Shown here: positions 53,966 to 64,000 of the stretch, in pieces
Layout of the letters: every line of letters begins with the position of its first letter
How positions within the stretch are numbered: the stretch's first letter is position 1
Assembly: GCF_027706145.1 (NCBI RefSeq)
Contig: NZ_JAQFWW010000001.1
Span: 930,001-994,000, forward strand
Length of the DNA: 64,000 nucleotides
DNA from: Bacillus changyiensis
Lineage (GTDB): Bacteria; Bacillota; Bacilli; Bacillales; Bacillaceae
Direction of reading: 5' to 3'
Position numbers and translations under genes: made by a program
Notes under the pieces: generated by a model
What the model saw: the letters and a program-made list of their open reading frames with translations, nothing else
Databases searched by the model: none
Told to the model about the DNA's origin: nothing

Positions 53966-54751
53966 TTAAATGGCTTTTACCATTCCACCGTCTATTAACA
54001 GCGTTTGCCCTGTCATATATGTATTTCGTTCTGATAAAAGAAAACTTGCATAATGTGCAAATTGTTCAGGCTTTCCATAAAACCCCAGAGGGATGCGGTG
54101 CTCAAAGTCTGCTCGCACTTGCTGTTGTGATAAACCGGATTCTTCTGCGATTTTCTGATCTAGCTCTGCCACACGGTCTGTAGCAATTCTTCCCGGAGCA
54201 AGCGTATTGATTAAAATGCGGTGCTTTGCCAATTCATCTGCTAGAGATTTTGTCAGACCAACAATCCCCATTCGGAAGGTGTTGGAGAGTAAAAGTCCAG
54301 GGATTGGCTGTTTAACTGATGATGATGCAATATTAATGATTCGACCGCCATTTTTCTGCAAATAGGGCAGTGTTTCACGGATCAAGCGAATATAGCTGAG
54401 CAAGTGCAACTCAAATGATTGAATCCAATCCTCATCTGTCAAATCCAATAGACTTCCACCTTTTGGTCCGCCAACATTATTGACAAGCATCTCAATCGAT
54501 CCTGACACCTCAGCTGTTTTTTTAACCAATTCACTAATCTCAGCAGCGTTTGCATGATCACAAACATGATATGTGACAAGATTATTACCAAGCTCAGTTA
54601 ATTCTTTTGCAGTGTTCTTTAAAGCTGTTTCATGTCTACCAGATAACACGACATTTGCACCTTCTTCAACAAGAGCGGTGGCAATCGCTTTTCCCAGCCC
54701 TTTGCTGCTTGCCGCTACAAGCGCCGTCTTTCCTTTCAGTTCCAGATCCAT
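53966..54751 (-). CDS. SDR-family oxidoreductase lacking YxxxK
   Basis: About 261 aa. The Rossmann motif is atypical (ALVAASSKGLGKAIA) and the usual YxxxK is replaced: the sequence is LLLSNTFRMGIVGLTKSLAD, with Asn and Arg at the places of Tyr and Lys. NNVGGP is also altered. Such proteins occur as a subgroup of FabG-like SDRs of unknown activity. ATG 54751 or the TTG codon before it starts it (AAAGGAG upstream). Followed by ykwC at 14 bp. Confidence 0.85.
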   Translation of the reverse strand: MDLELKGKTALVAASSKGLGKAIATALVEEGANVVLSGRHETALKNTAKELTELGNNLVTYHVCDHANAAEISELVKKTAEVSGSIEMLVNNVGGPKGGSLLDLTDEDWIQSFELHLLSYIRLIRETLPYLQKNGGRIINIASSSVKQPIPGLLLSNTFRMGIVGLTKSLADELAKHRILINTLAPGRIATDRVAELDQKIAEESGLSQQQVRADFEHRIPLGFYGKPEQFAHYASFLLSERNTYMTGQTLLIDGGMVKAI

Positions 54752-54822
54752 CAATCATCAGCTCCTTTCTTTTTATATTGTAACATGTCGTTCAATAAAG
54801 TAAGGATCTGTCCCCTTGGACA

Positions 54823-54860
54823 TAAAAAAACCCCCTTTCATCTGTCTGTATGAAAGGGAG
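54823..54860 (-). terminator. Terminator of mcpC
   Basis: Stem CTCCCTTTCA/TGAAAGGGGG (one mismatch) and seven T. Confidence 0.85.
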
Positions 54861-54882
54861 TTAAAGGGTGATTGCTCATCTA

Positions 54883-56850
54883 CTAAATGTTGAATTTGTG
54901 AATTGCATCGACTAAATCTTTGTTTGCCTTGTTTAGAGACTCTGTTGATTTTGCAATCGTTTCTAATGCTGTCAGCTGCTCGTTTGCCGACGCGCTGACT
55001 TCTTCTGCTGCTGCTGCAGATTGTTGTGAAATGGCTGAAATACTTTGTATGGAGTCGGTCATTTTTTGTTGCTCTCCACTCATAGCAGTAATTTCAGAAT
55101 AAACATGATCAATTGAATTGACTAAAGATTGCATTTCTACTGTAATCTTGTTCAGGGCTTCACCTGTCTCATGGATCATATTATTTTGTTCGCCATTCAT
55201 CTTGCTTGCTTCTGTCATAGCTAATACAGCTTCTTTTGTTTCTAATTGAATTTGCTTCACTGTTTCTCTGATATGCTGTGAAGAAGTCGCTGATTGTTCC
55301 GCTAGTTTTCTGACTTCATCTGCAACGACAGCAAAACCGCGGCCGCTTTCACCGGCACGAGCTGCTTCAATACTTGCGTTAAGTGCCAAAAGATTGGTTT
55401 GATCAGAAATTGCTGAGATAGCCGTCACAACTTCTTCAATGTTTTTCGTTTTTTCTTCTAATTTCTGAAGCATTTGTTCAACTTTCTTATTTTCAGTATT
55501 CGCTTCATTCGATTTCATCAACAACTGTCCAAGCGCATCAATTCCACTATAACTTGCATCTTCTGATGTTTTTGATAGCTTTTGAATGCTGTCGGCATGG
55601 TGTTCAATTTCTTTCACTTTGACAAACATCTTCTCTGATTTTTCGTTAATCGTCTCAACTTCTGCTGCCTGTTCAGTAGCACCTGTTGCCACTTCTTCGA
55701 TTGCTTTTGCAATTTGATCACTTGTTGATACTGTTTCATCTGAGATTGCAGTCAGTTGATTCGTTGACCCAGATACTTGTTCTGAGGAAGACTTGACTTT
55801 TATGATCATATCCTTCATATTTTCGACCATTTTATTAAAATCTTCTGCTAACATTCCGATTTCATCTTTTGATTTGACAACTGTTTGAACTGTTAAGTCT
55901 CCTTCAGCAACTGCTTTTGTTTTGGAAATCAACTGTTTAATCGGTCCGGTAATCGTTTTGGCCATGAAGAAGCTAAGAATGATGGCTACGACTAAGGCAA
56001 TGATTGAGATCATCATGACTGTTTTATTCATCTCTTTAGCTATCCAAAGCACTTTTTCAGATTGAAATACCGCCCCTACTTTCCAACTTGTTCCGTCTAT
56101 TGACTGATAAGCAATGACATTTTCTTCACCAATATTAATCCCGTCCTTAGCAGAGAGGATTTCTTTATACATGTTATCTTTTGATAAATCTTCTCCTTGT
56201 TTTGAAGGGTGTGCGACTGCTACTCCAGTTTTATCAATGATAAATGCAGTACCGTCATAAGGAACTTTTTGATTTTTAATGATTTTGTTCATTGAATCTA
56301 ATGACAGGTCCAAACTGACAACACCTTTTACTTGATTGTTGACAACAATTGCTTTTGCTGCCGTAATGGTCATCTGTTTAGTCGCTGCATCTTCATATGG
56401 TTCTGTCCATATGACTTGGTCAGGGGTTTCTGCTGCTGCTTTATACCATGGTCTTGCAGTTGGATCATAGCCCTTGTCAAATGTAACTTTCGGGAATGTA
56501 ACCATTTCCTTTTGATCTGTACCAATGTATGCTAAATTGACATAGCCATCTTTGTCCTTGATCTGTTTTAACTCGTCATTGATCAATTCTGTTGTTTTTT
56601 TATCCTTTTTATTTAAAAACGAAGTGGCCATTTTTCCGGAACCGATTCGTTCCAAGGTCATTTCATAGCTTTTCAGTTGAAGTTCGATATTCCCTTTAAG
56701 TGAACCAAGAATACTTGACGTTGAAGCCTTTGCCTCATCTTGAAGCATCGACTTTAAGATCGATGTTGTTGAGAATTGAAGAATAAGAACCGTTAAAACC
56801 AAAATGATTGTAACAAAACCAGCAATTTTCATGTGCAGTTTTTTAAACAT
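54883..56850 (-). CDS. mcpC: Methyl-accepting chemotaxis protein McpC
   Basis: Transmembrane receptor; in B. subtilis it senses many amino acids and PTS sugars. It is 655 aa, identical in length to B. subtilis McpC. TM1 at residues 8-28, an extracellular dCache sensor domain (about 35-275), TM2 near 278-300, HAMP, and the cytoplasmic signalling domain with the hairpin tip [21 protein letters not shown] sigma-D promoter lies upstream. Confidence 0.93.
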   Translation of the reverse strand: MFKKLHMKIAGFVTIILVLTVLILQFSTTSILKSMLQDEAKASTSSILGSLKGNIELQLKSYEMTLERIGSGKMATSFLNKKDKKTTELINDELKQIKDKDGYVNLAYIGTDQKEMVTFPKVTFDKGYDPTARPWYKAAAETPDQVIWTEPYEDAATKQMTITAAKAIVVNNQVKGVVSLDLSLDSMNKIIKNQKVPYDGTAFIIDKTGVAVAHPSKQGEDLSKDNMYKEILSAKDGINIGEENVIAYQSIDGTSWKVGAVFQSEKVLWIAKEMNKTVMMISIIALVVAIILSFFMAKTITGPIKQLISKTKAVAEGDLTVQTVVKSKDEIGMLAEDFNKMVENMKDMIIKVKSSSEQVSGSTNQLTAISDETVSTSDQIAKAIEEVATGATEQAAEVETINEKSEKMFVKVKEIEHHADSIQKLSKTSEDASYSGIDALGQLLMKSNEANTENKKVEQMLQKLEEKTKNIEEVVTAISAISDQTNLLALNASIEAARAGESGRGFAVVADEVRKLAEQSATSSQHIRETVKQIQLETKEAVLAMTEASKMNGEQNNMIHETGEALNKITVEMQSLVNSIDHVYSEITAMSGEQQKMTDSIQSISAISQQSAAAAEEVSASANEQLTALETIAKSTESLNKANKDLVDAIHKFNI

Positions 56851-56887
56851 GCTAAATCCCTCCTCTACTTACGCCTTCGTACCTTTT

Positions 56888-56913
56888 TTATCGGCTTTTA
56901 TTTTTAATATTTA
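56888..56913 (-). promoter_or_regulatory. Sigma-D promoter of mcpC
   Basis: -10 GCCGATAA (56895-56888), a 14-nt spacer, -35 TAAA (56913-56910). Confidence 0.75.
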
Positions 56914-56918
56914 AGACA

Positions 56919-56945
56919 TAAAAAATATGCAGCTAAAGCTGCATG
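56919..56945 (-). terminator. Terminator of splAB
   Basis: Stem ATGCAGCT/AGCTGCAT touching the splB stop, followed by ATTTTTT on the minus strand. Confidence 0.85.
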
Positions 56946-57974
56946 TTATGTGAAGTATTCGATCTTCGCCTCTGGAAAATAGCCATCTACATAGGATTCT
57001 AAGGCTTCACGGAGTTCAGTTTCTTCCTCCTTTTGGTATATATATTTTCCGATTCCATATCTTCCCCATTTATAGCGACGTTTTTCTTCATCAAGTTCTA
57101 GTTTTGTTTTAGGATAATTTTTTTCAATGACTCTTTTTGCTGGCTTCGTAAATCGATGCTGAATCATTTCAAACGTGATATCTTTTCTGAGGTGAAGCGG
57201 AATGGCATCATCTAATTTTTCCAGTAATAACCTATAGCCTTCACGCCATCCGTCATAAATATAAATAGGCGCAATAATAAAACCAAGCGGATAACCTGCT
57301 TCAGCAATCTTTACAGCTGCTTCAATCCGTTTGTCGAGCGGTGATGTACCTGGTTCAAAATGTTTAATGACATAGTCTGCATTAACACTGAATCTAAACC
57401 GCGTTTTTCCATGATGTTTGGCATCAAGTAAATGGTCAACATGATGGAATTTTGTTACAAACCGCAATTTACCTAGATTTGTTTTTCCAAAGTGTTCAAT
57501 CGCATGTTTTAATGTGTGTGTTAAATGATCGATTCCAACGATATCAGATGTGCAAGAAGCTTCAAAACGAGTCTCTTCAGGAGCACGTTCTTTCATATAT
57601 TGATCAGCCTGTTCAAGAATCTCTTCAACATTAACATATGTTCTAATATATGGCTTACTTCCCATCGTTGTTTGTAAATAACAGTAGTGACAATGACCCA
57701 TACAGCCTGTTGCAAACGGTATGGCAAACTCAGCCGATGGCTTTGAGGAATCAAATTTTAATGTTTTTCTAACACCAATGACTAACGTAGATTTTGCATT
57801 TCGGTATTTTTGAAAATGACCTTCTCCCGGTATATTACGGACTTGATTATGAGATGTCGTTTCCCTTATTTCAACACCCATATCGATAAATTTGTCCCTT
57901 AATTCCCTGCCGAGCGAATATTCTAAAGCCCTTGGTTCAATATATACAAGTTGGGGTACAAACGGTTTAACCAT
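56946..57974 (-). CDS. splB: Spore photoproduct lyase
   Basis: Radical SAM enzyme that directly reverses the UV lesion 5-thyminyl-5,6-dihydrothymine in germinating spores. It is 342 aa. The [4Fe-4S] cluster cysteines are Cys91, Cys95 and Cys98 (CMGHCHYC), and the hydrogen-donor Cys141 is in EASCTSDIVG. It is 32 bp downstream of splA in one operon. Confidence 0.96.
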   Translation of the reverse strand: MVKPFVPQLVYIEPRALEYSLGRELRDKFIDMGVEIRETTSHNQVRNIPGEGHFQKYRNAKSTLVIGVRKTLKFDSSKPSAEFAIPFATGCMGHCHYCYLQTTMGSKPYIRTYVNVEEILEQADQYMKERAPEETRFEASCTSDIVGIDHLTHTLKHAIEHFGKTNLGKLRFVTKFHHVDHLLDAKHHGKTRFRFSVNADYVIKHFEPGTSPLDKRIEAAVKIAEAGYPLGFIIAPIYIYDGWREGYRLLLEKLDDAIPLHLRKDITFEMIQHRFTKPAKRVIEKNYPKTKLELDEEKRRYKWGRYGIGKYIYQKEEETELREALESYVDGYFPEAKIEYFT

Positions 57975-58006
57975 TTAAAAACAGACACATCCTTTTTCAT
58001 TTGTTT

Positions 58007-58237
58007 TTAGGCCTCATCAAATAAATGACGATAAAGCTGTTCGGCCTCTTCATAAGAAGAAAATACAGCATCATCATCAGCCAGCGCATGATATGTATCA
58101 TATAAAAACAAAGCCAGCTCACCATCATGAAGTGGGTGCTCAACAACTTCTGCTTCTTTAATATTGGCAACATTTGCAGCGTGGGGATTACGGTAAATGA
58201 CATAGACTTGATCCCCAGCCTGAATACCATCTTTCAT
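58007..58237 (-). CDS. splA: SplA, regulator of the spl operon
   Basis: 76 aa; TRAP-like small protein that modulates expression of splB, first gene of the operon. The core GIQAGDQVYVIYRNPHAANV and the acidic C-terminus EEAEQLYRHLFDEA match. AAGGAG before the ATG. A sigma-G type promoter lies 30-58 bp upstream, as expected for forespore expression. Confidence 0.9.
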   Translation of the reverse strand: MKDGIQAGDQVYVIYRNPHAANVANIKEAEVVEHPLHDGELALFLYDTYHALADDDAVFSSYEEAEQLYRHLFDEA

Positions 58238-58266
58238 GAGACATTCTCCTTCCTAATAGCTACCTG

Positions 58267-58295
58267 TATTATCCCCAAGTGTGAAAGACTCATTC
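58267..58295 (-). promoter_or_regulatory. Sigma-G type promoter of splAB
   Basis: -35 GAATG (58295-58291), a 17-bp spacer, -10 GATAATA (58273-58267; consensus CATNNTA). Confidence 0.65.
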
Positions 58296-58305
58296 CAGAA
58301 AAATA

Positions 58306-58340
58306 AAAAACCTAGACGGCATGATGCCGTCTAGGTTTTT
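58306..58340 (-). terminator. Terminator of ptsHI
   Basis: A 16-bp perfect stem AAAAACCTAGACGGCA/TGCCGTCTAGGTTTTT with loop TGA. Confidence 0.92.
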
Positions 58341-58355
58341 GGTTTGTTAGATGAT

Positions 58356-60074
58356 TTAAGACAGGTGGAAGTTTTCTTTTACGAATTGGACCACTTCTTC
58401 TGTCGTACTCATCGATAAAATTTGTTCTTTAAAAGATTCTGTCTCTTTTTTAGAAAGTTTGCTGATCTGTGTTCTCGCCGGAAGAATCGAAGTTGCACTC
58501 ATTGAGAATTCATCTAGACCAAGACCTAAAAGAATTGGGATCGCAATTTCGTCACCGGCCATTTCGCCGCACATTCCAACCCATTTTCCTTCTTTATGGG
58601 CCGCTTCAATTACAATTGTAATTAAGCGAAGAATGGCAGGGTTATATGGCTGATAAAGGTAAGAAACTTGTTCATTCATCCGGTCAGCAGCCATTGTATA
58701 TTGAATCAAATCGTTCGTTCCAATGCTAAAGAAGTCAACTTCTTTTGCAAATTGGTCAGCAATAACCGCTGAAGCTGGAATTTCAACCATCATACCAACT
58801 TCAATGTCATCAGCAACAGTTTGACCTTCTGCTTGAAGTTTAGCTTTTTCTTCTAAAAGAATAGCTTTTGCTTCTTTAAATTCGTTGACAGTGGCAATCA
58901 TTGGGAACATGATTTTCAGGTTTCCATATGTACTTGCCCGTAACAACGCACGCAATTGTGTTCTGAAAATCTCCTGTTCATCAAGGCAAAGACGAATCGC
59001 TCTGTACCCTAAGAAAGGATTCATTTCTTTTGGTAGTTCTAAATATGGAAGCTCTTTGTCACCACCGATATCCAATGTACGTACGACAACAGATTTACCT
59101 TCCATACGCTCAAGAACCGTTTTGTAAGCATCGAATTGTTCTTCTTCAGTTGGAAGCTGGTCTCTGCCCATGTATAGGAATTCTGTACGGTAAAGTCCGA
59201 CTGCTTCGCCTCCATTTTCCAAGACACCTTTTACATCATCAGGTGTTCCAATGTTGGCAGCAAGTTCGACATGGTGACCGTCATTTGTAACCGTTGGTTC
59301 ATTGACAAGCTTGGCCCACTCAGCTTTTTGTGCTAAAAAGCTTTGATGTTTTTCTTCATATTGTTTAATTGTCTCTTGTGAAGGATCAACGATCACATCG
59401 CCATTTATACCATCAACAATCACAAGCACACCATTTTGAAGTTCCTTCGTTGCTACTTTTGTTCCAACAACTGCTGGAATTTCCAATGAACGTGCCATTA
59501 TCGCTGAATGTGAAGTTCGTCCACCGATATCTGTTGTGAATCCTTTCACAAAACGACGGTTTAATTGGGCTGTATCAGACGGTGTTAAGTCTCCAGCTAC
59601 AATAATAACCTCTTCAGAAATCAGGCTCGGATTTGGAATGTCAACACCGAGAAGATGTCCTGTGACCCGTTTTGTGACGTCACGAATATCAGCTGCACGT
59701 TCCTGCATATACTCATTGTCCATCGATTCAAACATTGACACAAACATGTCAGCTGTTTCTTTGAGAGCAAATTCTGCATTAACAGAATCAGATTTAATTT
59801 TGTCCTTCACAGGGTTTAAAAGTTCTGGATCGCTTAATACTAATAAATGTGCAGAAAAAATTTCGGCTTTATCTTCACCAAGCTCTTTTAAAGCGTGGCT
59901 TTTAATTGTTTCAAGCTCTTTTTTGGACTGTTCGATAGCTTCTTCAAAACGTTTGACTTCTGCCTCAAAATCAGAGATGTTTTTCTTTTCAACTGTTAAA
60001 TTCGGCTCCTCAAGCCGGTATGCTTTTGCAATCGCAATACCGGCTGAAGCACCAATACCTTTCATTTCAAGCAT
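58356..60074 (-). CDS. ptsI: PTS enzyme I
   Basis: General PTS kinase: takes phosphate from PEP and passes it to HPr. It is 572 aa. Phosphorylated His189 lies in [13 protein letters not shown]; the PEP-binding C-terminal domain contains [17 protein letters not shown] and the catalytic Cys in GMCGEMA. Its start overlaps the ptsH stop by one base, giving coupled translation. Confidence 0.97.
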   Translation of the reverse strand: MLEMKGIGASAGIAIAKAYRLEEPNLTVEKKNISDFEAEVKRFEEAIEQSKKELETIKSHALKELGEDKAEIFSAHLLVLSDPELLNPVKDKIKSDSVNAEFALKETADMFVSMFESMDNEYMQERAADIRDVTKRVTGHLLGVDIPNPSLISEEVIIVAGDLTPSDTAQLNRRFVKGFTTDIGGRTSHSAIMARSLEIPAVVGTKVATKELQNGVLVIVDGINGDVIVDPSQETIKQYEEKHQSFLAQKAEWAKLVNEPTVTNDGHHVELAANIGTPDDVKGVLENGGEAVGLYRTEFLYMGRDQLPTEEEQFDAYKTVLERMEGKSVVVRTLDIGGDKELPYLELPKEMNPFLGYRAIRLCLDEQEIFRTQLRALLRASTYGNLKIMFPMIATVNEFKEAKAILLEEKAKLQAEGQTVADDIEVGMMVEIPASAVIADQFAKEVDFFSIGTNDLIQYTMAADRMNEQVSYLYQPYNPAILRLITIVIEAAHKEGKWVGMCGEMAGDEIAIPILLGLGLDEFSMSATSILPARTQISKLSKKETESFKEQILSMSTTEEVVQFVKENFHLS

Positions 60075-60340
60075 TATTCGCCAAGTCCTTCGCTTTTCAT
60101 AGTATCTTCAAGAGCAGAAAGTGCATCGTTTTCATCAGCGCCTGAAGCAGAAATCGTAATTTCAGCTCCTTTTGCAATACCTAGTGACATAACACCCATA
60201 ATTGATTTAAGGTTTACGGTTTTTCCGTTATATTCCAAATTAATATCAGCATCATATTTGCTTGCTGTTTGTACAAGAACTGTCGCTGGACGCGCGTGAA
60301 TTCCTGAATCTGCAGTTACTTTAAATGTTTTTTGTGCCAT
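60074..60340 (-). CDS. ptsH: HPr, phosphocarrier protein
   Basis: 88 aa. His15 (SGIHARPAT) takes phosphate from enzyme I and gives it to the EIIA domains of FruA and PtsG. Ser46 ([11 protein letters not shown]) is the site phosphorylated by HPrK, which turns HPr into the corepressor of CcpA. Both residues are intact. Its own promoter lies upstream, so ptsHI can be made without ptsG. Confidence 0.97.
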   Translation of the reverse strand: MAQKTFKVTADSGIHARPATVLVQTASKYDADINLEYNGKTVNLKSIMGVMSLGIAKGAEITISASGADENDALSALEDTMKSEGLGE

Positions 60341-60390
60341 TTTTTATCAATCTCCTTTTAATTAAAGCTATAGTACATTCACAATATTAT

Positions 60391-60419
60391 ATCATACAGC
60401 CGTACGTGTCATCTGACAA
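60391..60419 (-). promoter_or_regulatory. ptsHI promoter
   Basis: -35 TTGTCA (60419-60414), 17-bp spacer, -10 TATGAT (60396-60391). An overlapping TATAAT is also present nearby. Confidence 0.75.
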
Positions 60420-60427
60420 GTACGGCT
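60398..60427 (-). terminator. ptsG-ptsH intergenic hairpin
   Basis: An 8-bp stem AGCCGTAC/GTACGGCT with a 14-nt loop, no T-run; it overlaps the ptsHI promoter and is probably a leaky ptsG terminator. Confidence 0.6.
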
Positions 60428-60440
60428 ATTTTGTGAAAAT

Positions 60441-62528
60441 TTATATACTGATGATGTCTTCCTGAGCGAGTGTGACAGTTCCTTTTGCCTTAATATTGAC
60501 ACTTTCACCCTCTTTAAGGTTTGTGAATACAACAGGTGTCATTAATGATGGAACTTTATCTTTCACATTCTCAATGTCGACTTCAAGCAGTTTTTGCCCT
60601 GGCTCAATCCGATCACCTTCAGAAACGAACGATGTAAAACCTTCACCTTTCAGGCTTACTGTATCGATTCCAAAGTGAATTAAAATTTCTCTACCGCCAT
60701 CAGATTGAAGACCAATCGCGTGTTTTGTCGGGAAGACATTAATAATTTTCCCTCTGACAGGTGAGACAACAGTGCCTTCTGATGGAAGAATTGCGAATCC
60801 GTCACCCATCATTTTTCCTGAGAATACTTGGTCAGGAACATCTGTAATTGGGTGAATTTCACCAGCAAGCGGTGAAACAAATACTTCTTCACCCGCTTCA
60901 TTTTGCAGAGGTTCGACCATGACATCTTCAATTTGTTGTTCGACTTCATTAGCTGGAGATACTTTCACAGGCCGTGGTGTACGTCCTGCCATAATATCTA
61001 GCATTTGTGATTTTAAGTTTTCAGATCTTGGTCCAAAAATCGCTTGAATATTATTTCCGACTTCAAGGACTCCTGAAGCACCAAGTTTTTTCAAGCGCTC
61101 TTTATCAACCTTCTTCTGATCGTTGACCGTTACACGCAACCTTGTAATACAAGCATCAAGGTGTTTGATGTTTTCTTTATCACCCATGGCAGTCAAAATT
61201 TCATAAGGAAGATCTCCTATTGGCTTGCCAGCTTCAGAAGCTGGTTCAGCAGCTGCATCCTCACGTCCTGGTGTCTTTAAGTTAAATTTGCGAATCGCAA
61301 ATCTGAATCCGAAGTAATAAATGACCGCCAGTGCTAACCCGACAGGAATAACGAGCCACCAAGCTGTCCGGTTAGGCAGAATACCAAACAGGAAGTAATC
61401 GATCAAACCGCCTGAGAAGGTCATTCCGATTTTGACATTTAATATATCCATTAACATAAATGATAAGCCGGCAAAGATACAGTGAATTCCAAAAAGGACT
61501 GGTGCAACAAATAGGAATGAGAACTCAATCGGTTCAGTAATCCCTGTTAAGAAAGATGTTAATGCAGCAGAACCCATGATACCGGCAACAAGTTTTTTGC
61601 TTTCAGGTTTTGCTTCATGATAAATCGCAAGTGCTGCAGCAGGAAGTCCAAACATCATAAACGGGAATTTACCAGTCATAAATGTACCCGCTGTCAATTC
61701 AACGCCATCTTTAATTTGCGCCATGAAAATTCTTTGATCACCGCGGACCAATTCTCCAGCCTTATTGGTATAATCAAAAAATTCATACCAGAACGGAGCA
61801 TAGAAAATATGATGCAGACCAAATGGGATCAATGAACGTTCAATGATTCCAAAGACAAAGGCAGCAAACGCTTCATTTGCAGCAAGCAAGTTTGTTGAAA
61901 AGCTGTTTAATCCTCCTTGAATTGGCGGCCAGATCACCAACATAAGCAAACCAAGGATCAATGCACAGACAGATGTAATAATCGGTACAAAACGTTTACC
62001 GGCAAAGAAACCTAAATATTGCGGTAGTTCAATTCTGTAAAAGCGATTAAACATCGCAGCTGCGAGAACACCAATGATGATCCCGCCGAAAACCCCGGTG
62101 GCTAATGTAGGTATTCCAAGCATTGTCGTATATTGCGGGTGGTTTTCAGCGAAAAAATGTGCTCTTTCAATTGCTTTTTCAGGTATTGAGCCAGTTTTAA
62201 TTAACACCGCACTCATCGTCACATTCATCACAAGATAGCCGATAATAGCAGCGATACCAGCAACACCGTCTCCATTTGCAAGACCGATTGCAACCCCGAC
62301 AGCAAATAGCAATGCTAAGTTAGAGAATATGACGTCTCCTGAACTTTCCATCACTTTTGCAACCAATTGAACTGCATTATGCTTTAAAAACGGTGCAACT
62401 TTAAACATTTGCTCATTTTGCATTGCATTACCAATTGCTAGCAGAAGCCCTGCAGCTGGTAAAATAGCAACTGGGAGCATGAGCGCCCGCCCGATTTTTT
62501 GTAGAACGCCAAAAAATGATTTAAACAT
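60441..62528 (-). CDS. ptsG: Glucose PTS enzyme IICBA
   Basis: Imports glucose and makes glucose-6-phosphate. It is 695 aa in the order EIIC (about residues 1-400, ten helices), EIIB (active Cys in [10 protein letters not shown]) and EIIA (active His in [10 protein letters not shown]), a PTS-Glc family fusion. Controlled by GlcT-dependent antitermination of the leader (62641-62746). It is followed by ptsHI. Confidence 0.96.
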   Translation of the reverse strand: MFKSFFGVLQKIGRALMLPVAILPAAGLLLAIGNAMQNEQMFKVAPFLKHNAVQLVAKVMESSGDVIFSNLALLFAVGVAIGLANGDGVAGIAAIIGYLVMNVTMSAVLIKTGSIPEKAIERAHFFAENHPQYTTMLGIPTLATGVFGGIIIGVLAAAMFNRFYRIELPQYLGFFAGKRFVPIITSVCALILGLLMLVIWPPIQGGLNSFSTNLLAANEAFAAFVFGIIERSLIPFGLHHIFYAPFWYEFFDYTNKAGELVRGDQRIFMAQIKDGVELTAGTFMTGKFPFMMFGLPAAALAIYHEAKPESKKLVAGIMGSAALTSFLTGITEPIEFSFLFVAPVLFGIHCIFAGLSFMLMDILNVKIGMTFSGGLIDYFLFGILPNRTAWWLVIPVGLALAVIYYFGFRFAIRKFNLKTPGREDAAAEPASEAGKPIGDLPYEILTAMGDKENIKHLDACITRLRVTVNDQKKVDKERLKKLGASGVLEVGNNIQAIFGPRSENLKSQMLDIMAGRTPRPVKVSPANEVEQQIEDVMVEPLQNEAGEEVFVSPLAGEIHPITDVPDQVFSGKMMGDGFAILPSEGTVVSPVRGKIINVFPTKHAIGLQSDGGREILIHFGIDTVSLKGEGFTSFVSEGDRIEPGQKLLEVDIENVKDKVPSLMTPVVFTNLKEGESVNIKAKGTVTLAQEDIISI

Positions 62529-62640
62529 AGTTTTATTACCTCCTCTAGGGTAGTTTGACCTTGCTGCAAAATTTCATTACAACATATTCAAAAGGCATTT
62601 TTTAACATTTTAACCGTTTACATTTCATCAACAGAACACA

Positions 62641-62746
62641 AAAAAGGCATGAGTGAATATGGGTATAGAGAAATAAAAGACAGCGTCTTCATTTCTTCCC
62701 TTTTTTCACTCATGCCTGATCGAATCAGTAACACGTTATAAAGGCG
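62641..62746 (-). promoter_or_regulatory. ptsG leader: GlcT-controlled terminator and RAT
   Basis: On the minus strand AGGCATGAGTGAA (62717-62705) pairs with TTCACTCATGCCT (62657-62645), followed by TTTTT: a long-loop terminator about 115 bp before ptsG. The sequence just upstream, partly overlapping its 5' arm, is where the antiterminator RNA (RAT) bound by GlcT is expected. Confidence 0.85.
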
Positions 62747-63592
62747 TTATGAAATTTTATTAGTCAAACGATACAAATGCAATGTCAGGTAAACGGCTTC
62801 TGCCTCATGAACAGGTTTCTTGAGCGCTTGCTGCAAGACCTTGATCATCTTCCAAGCAGTATTATAGCATAATGGATATTCCGTTTTCAACAACAACATT
62901 AATTTTTCTGGTTCTTGGATCGGTTCCTCCCGTTTAATTCTGTCAATTGTAAATCGCAGATGGCGGATCAACCGCAAATAATTAACACTTTCTCTATTTA
63001 CTTTCATCTCGAAAGCGTCTTCAATCATTTGCACAAGCTTTGAAATTAACTGTGAATGTTGATTTACTTCTGACAGAGGTCGGTTCGTCAAAGCGCTGTG
63101 AATATGAAGGGCAATAAACCCGATTTCTCCTTCTGGAAGCTTGATGTCTGACTGTTCATTGATCATCTCAACAGCTTCTTTGGCAAGTTCATATTCTTTT
63201 GGATAAAGCGATTCTGTCTCAAGCAAAAATGGATTTTTCATATCAAACCCTTTTTCTAGGCGCATAACCGCAAATGCGATATGGTCTGTCAAAGCGACAT
63301 GAATATGTTCATTTAACGGCTGGCCACTTTTTTGTGCAACATGATAAATCACGTCATTGGCGATATCAACCATTTTTTCATCAACATACGAAAGGAGTTT
63401 CTTATACTGGGTTTGCTCTTTATCATCTTCTAGAACAAACATTTTTTCATAATTCTCATGTTCAATAAGATCTCCACACTTTTTTCCAAAACCGATCCCT
63501 TTTCCAATCAAGACAACCTCACGATAATCTTCATGAAGTGCGATTAATACGTTGTTGTTGAGCACCTTTTCAACCGTGAAGGATCTATTCAC
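62747..63592 (-). CDS. glcT: GlcT, BglG-family antiterminator
   Basis: Binds the RAT hairpin of ptsG mRNA when glucose is present and prevents termination. Starting at GTG 63592 (GGAG 9 nt upstream) it is 281 aa, the length of B. subtilis GlcT. An N-terminal RNA-binding CAT domain (SFTVEKVLNNNVLIAL; GKGIGFGKK) precedes two PRD domains with the regulatory His residues (HVALTDHIAFA; ALHIHSALT). PtsG phosphorylates and inactivates it. It precedes ptsG. Confidence 0.93.
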   Translation of the reverse strand: MNRSFTVEKVLNNNVLIALHEDYREVVLIGKGIGFGKKCGDLIEHENYEKMFVLEDDKEQTQYKKLLSYVDEKMVDIANDVIYHVAQKSGQPLNEHIHVALTDHIAFAVMRLEKGFDMKNPFLLETESLYPKEYELAKEAVEMINEQSDIKLPEGEIGFIALHIHSALTNRPLSEVNQHSQLISKLVQMIEDAFEMKVNRESVNYLRLIRHLRFTIDRIKREEPIQEPEKLMLLLKTEYPLCYNTAWKMIKVLQQALKKPVHEAEAVYLTLHLYRLTNKIS

Positions 63593-63827
63593 GATCCTCA
63601 ACTCCTTTGTCATTCGATCTATCATATCGTACAAGACTCATGAAAGCGCGTCAATTTTTTTTTAGAAATTTTGATGAAAAATGTCGAAACTTCACACCCA
63701 TTAGATCATAAAACATAACGATTTTCATAGCAAAAAAAATTAAAGGCTTGCTATGGTATGCATTTCACACTTTAAGATAAAACCGTACCGGTACTGATCA
63801 CGCTCTAATGGGAAAGGAGAGGAAAAA

Positions 63828-63962
63828 ATGGCTATCTTTATTTTGATCCTCTTATGTATAACGATTGTTGTATCAGCAAAGGCGGCAATGAAACCGCTTA
63901 ACGAAAAACATAAAGTCAAACCGTTCCGTTCTTTTGATGATTTTTTTATTTCTAAAGATTGA
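63828..63962 (+). CDS. Small one-helix membrane protein, 44 aa
   Basis: MAIFILILLCITIVVSAKAA then a basic region and FDDFFISKD: one membrane helix at residues 2-19 and a short cytoplasmic tail. GGAGAGG lies six bases before the ATG, and the start of a terminator follows. Divergent from glcT. Not recognised; a full set of signals makes a real gene likely. Confidence 0.7.
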   Translation: MAIFILILLCITIVVSAKAAMKPLNEKHKVKPFRSFDDFFISKD

Positions 63963-63967
63963 CACAC

Positions 63968-64000
63968 AAAAAGACCCTGTAGAGTTGTTTTACTCTATAG
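63968..64000 (+). terminator. Terminator of the 44-aa gene, cut by the window edge
   Basis: CTGTAGAGT ... ACTCTATAG can pair, and the left arm is preceded by AAAAAGACC; the T-run would be beyond the end. Confidence 0.5.

Overview
The window is chromosomal DNA of a spore-forming, motile Bacillus of the wider B. subtilis group. Gene order closely follows the B. subtilis segment from ptsGHI-spl-mcpC-kinA to rnjA-def, read here in reverse. Several genes found there in B. subtilis are missing (ykpB, yknT, ykuT, ykwB, ykwD, most of yknUVWXYZ) and others are added, so it is a relative rather than B. subtilis itself. All identifications come from reading the sequence and from remembered families; no database search was run.

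Layout: 0-3.4 kb, def end, ykrA, a 23-codon ORF, rpoY-rnjA. 3.5-10.9 kb, adeC, ktrC, kinC, abh, mreBH, ykpC, ampS. 10.9-17.6 kb, ykpA, two small membrane proteins, sipT and the fructose operon fruR-fruK-fruA. 17.8-21.9 kb is an AT-rich accessory stretch: an orphan CcdA-like protein, three tandem Yip1-family membrane proteins and a short Rok-family protein. 21.9-26.0 kb, molybdenum-cofactor genes mobA-moeB-moeA-mobB-moaE-moaD. 26.3-38.5 kb, rok, thiol/peroxide genes ykuV-ykuU, ykuS, dapL-dapH, the Fur-controlled flavodoxin operon ykuNOP, ccpC, ykuL, abbA, ykuK-ykuJ, the iron-sparing sRNA fsrA, ykuI and fadH. 38.5-48.4 kb, ykuE, ykuD, ykuC, kre, cheV, an Atg22-like transporter, a decayed RDD-family gene, patA, kinA. 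48.4-58.3 kb, a tandem pair of pbpH genes, ykwC, an SDR protein, mcpC and splAB. 58.3-63.6 kb, ptsI, ptsH, ptsG and glcT.

How the genes connect: kinA and kinC feed the Spo0A phosphorelay. abbA (with a Spo0A box) and abh act on the AbrB transition-state circuit, and splAB protects spores. ptsGHI-glcT and fruRKA take up sugars through the PTS. dapH, patA and dapL make up the N-acetyl branch of diaminopimelate/lysine synthesis. fsrA and ykuNOP form a low-iron response. mcpC and cheV carry sigma-D promoters for motility/chemotaxis. The least explained parts are the 17.8-21.9 kb island, the mosaic pbpH pair, the signals in the rok-ykuV gap, and several very small genes (1374, 17808, 45038, 63828).
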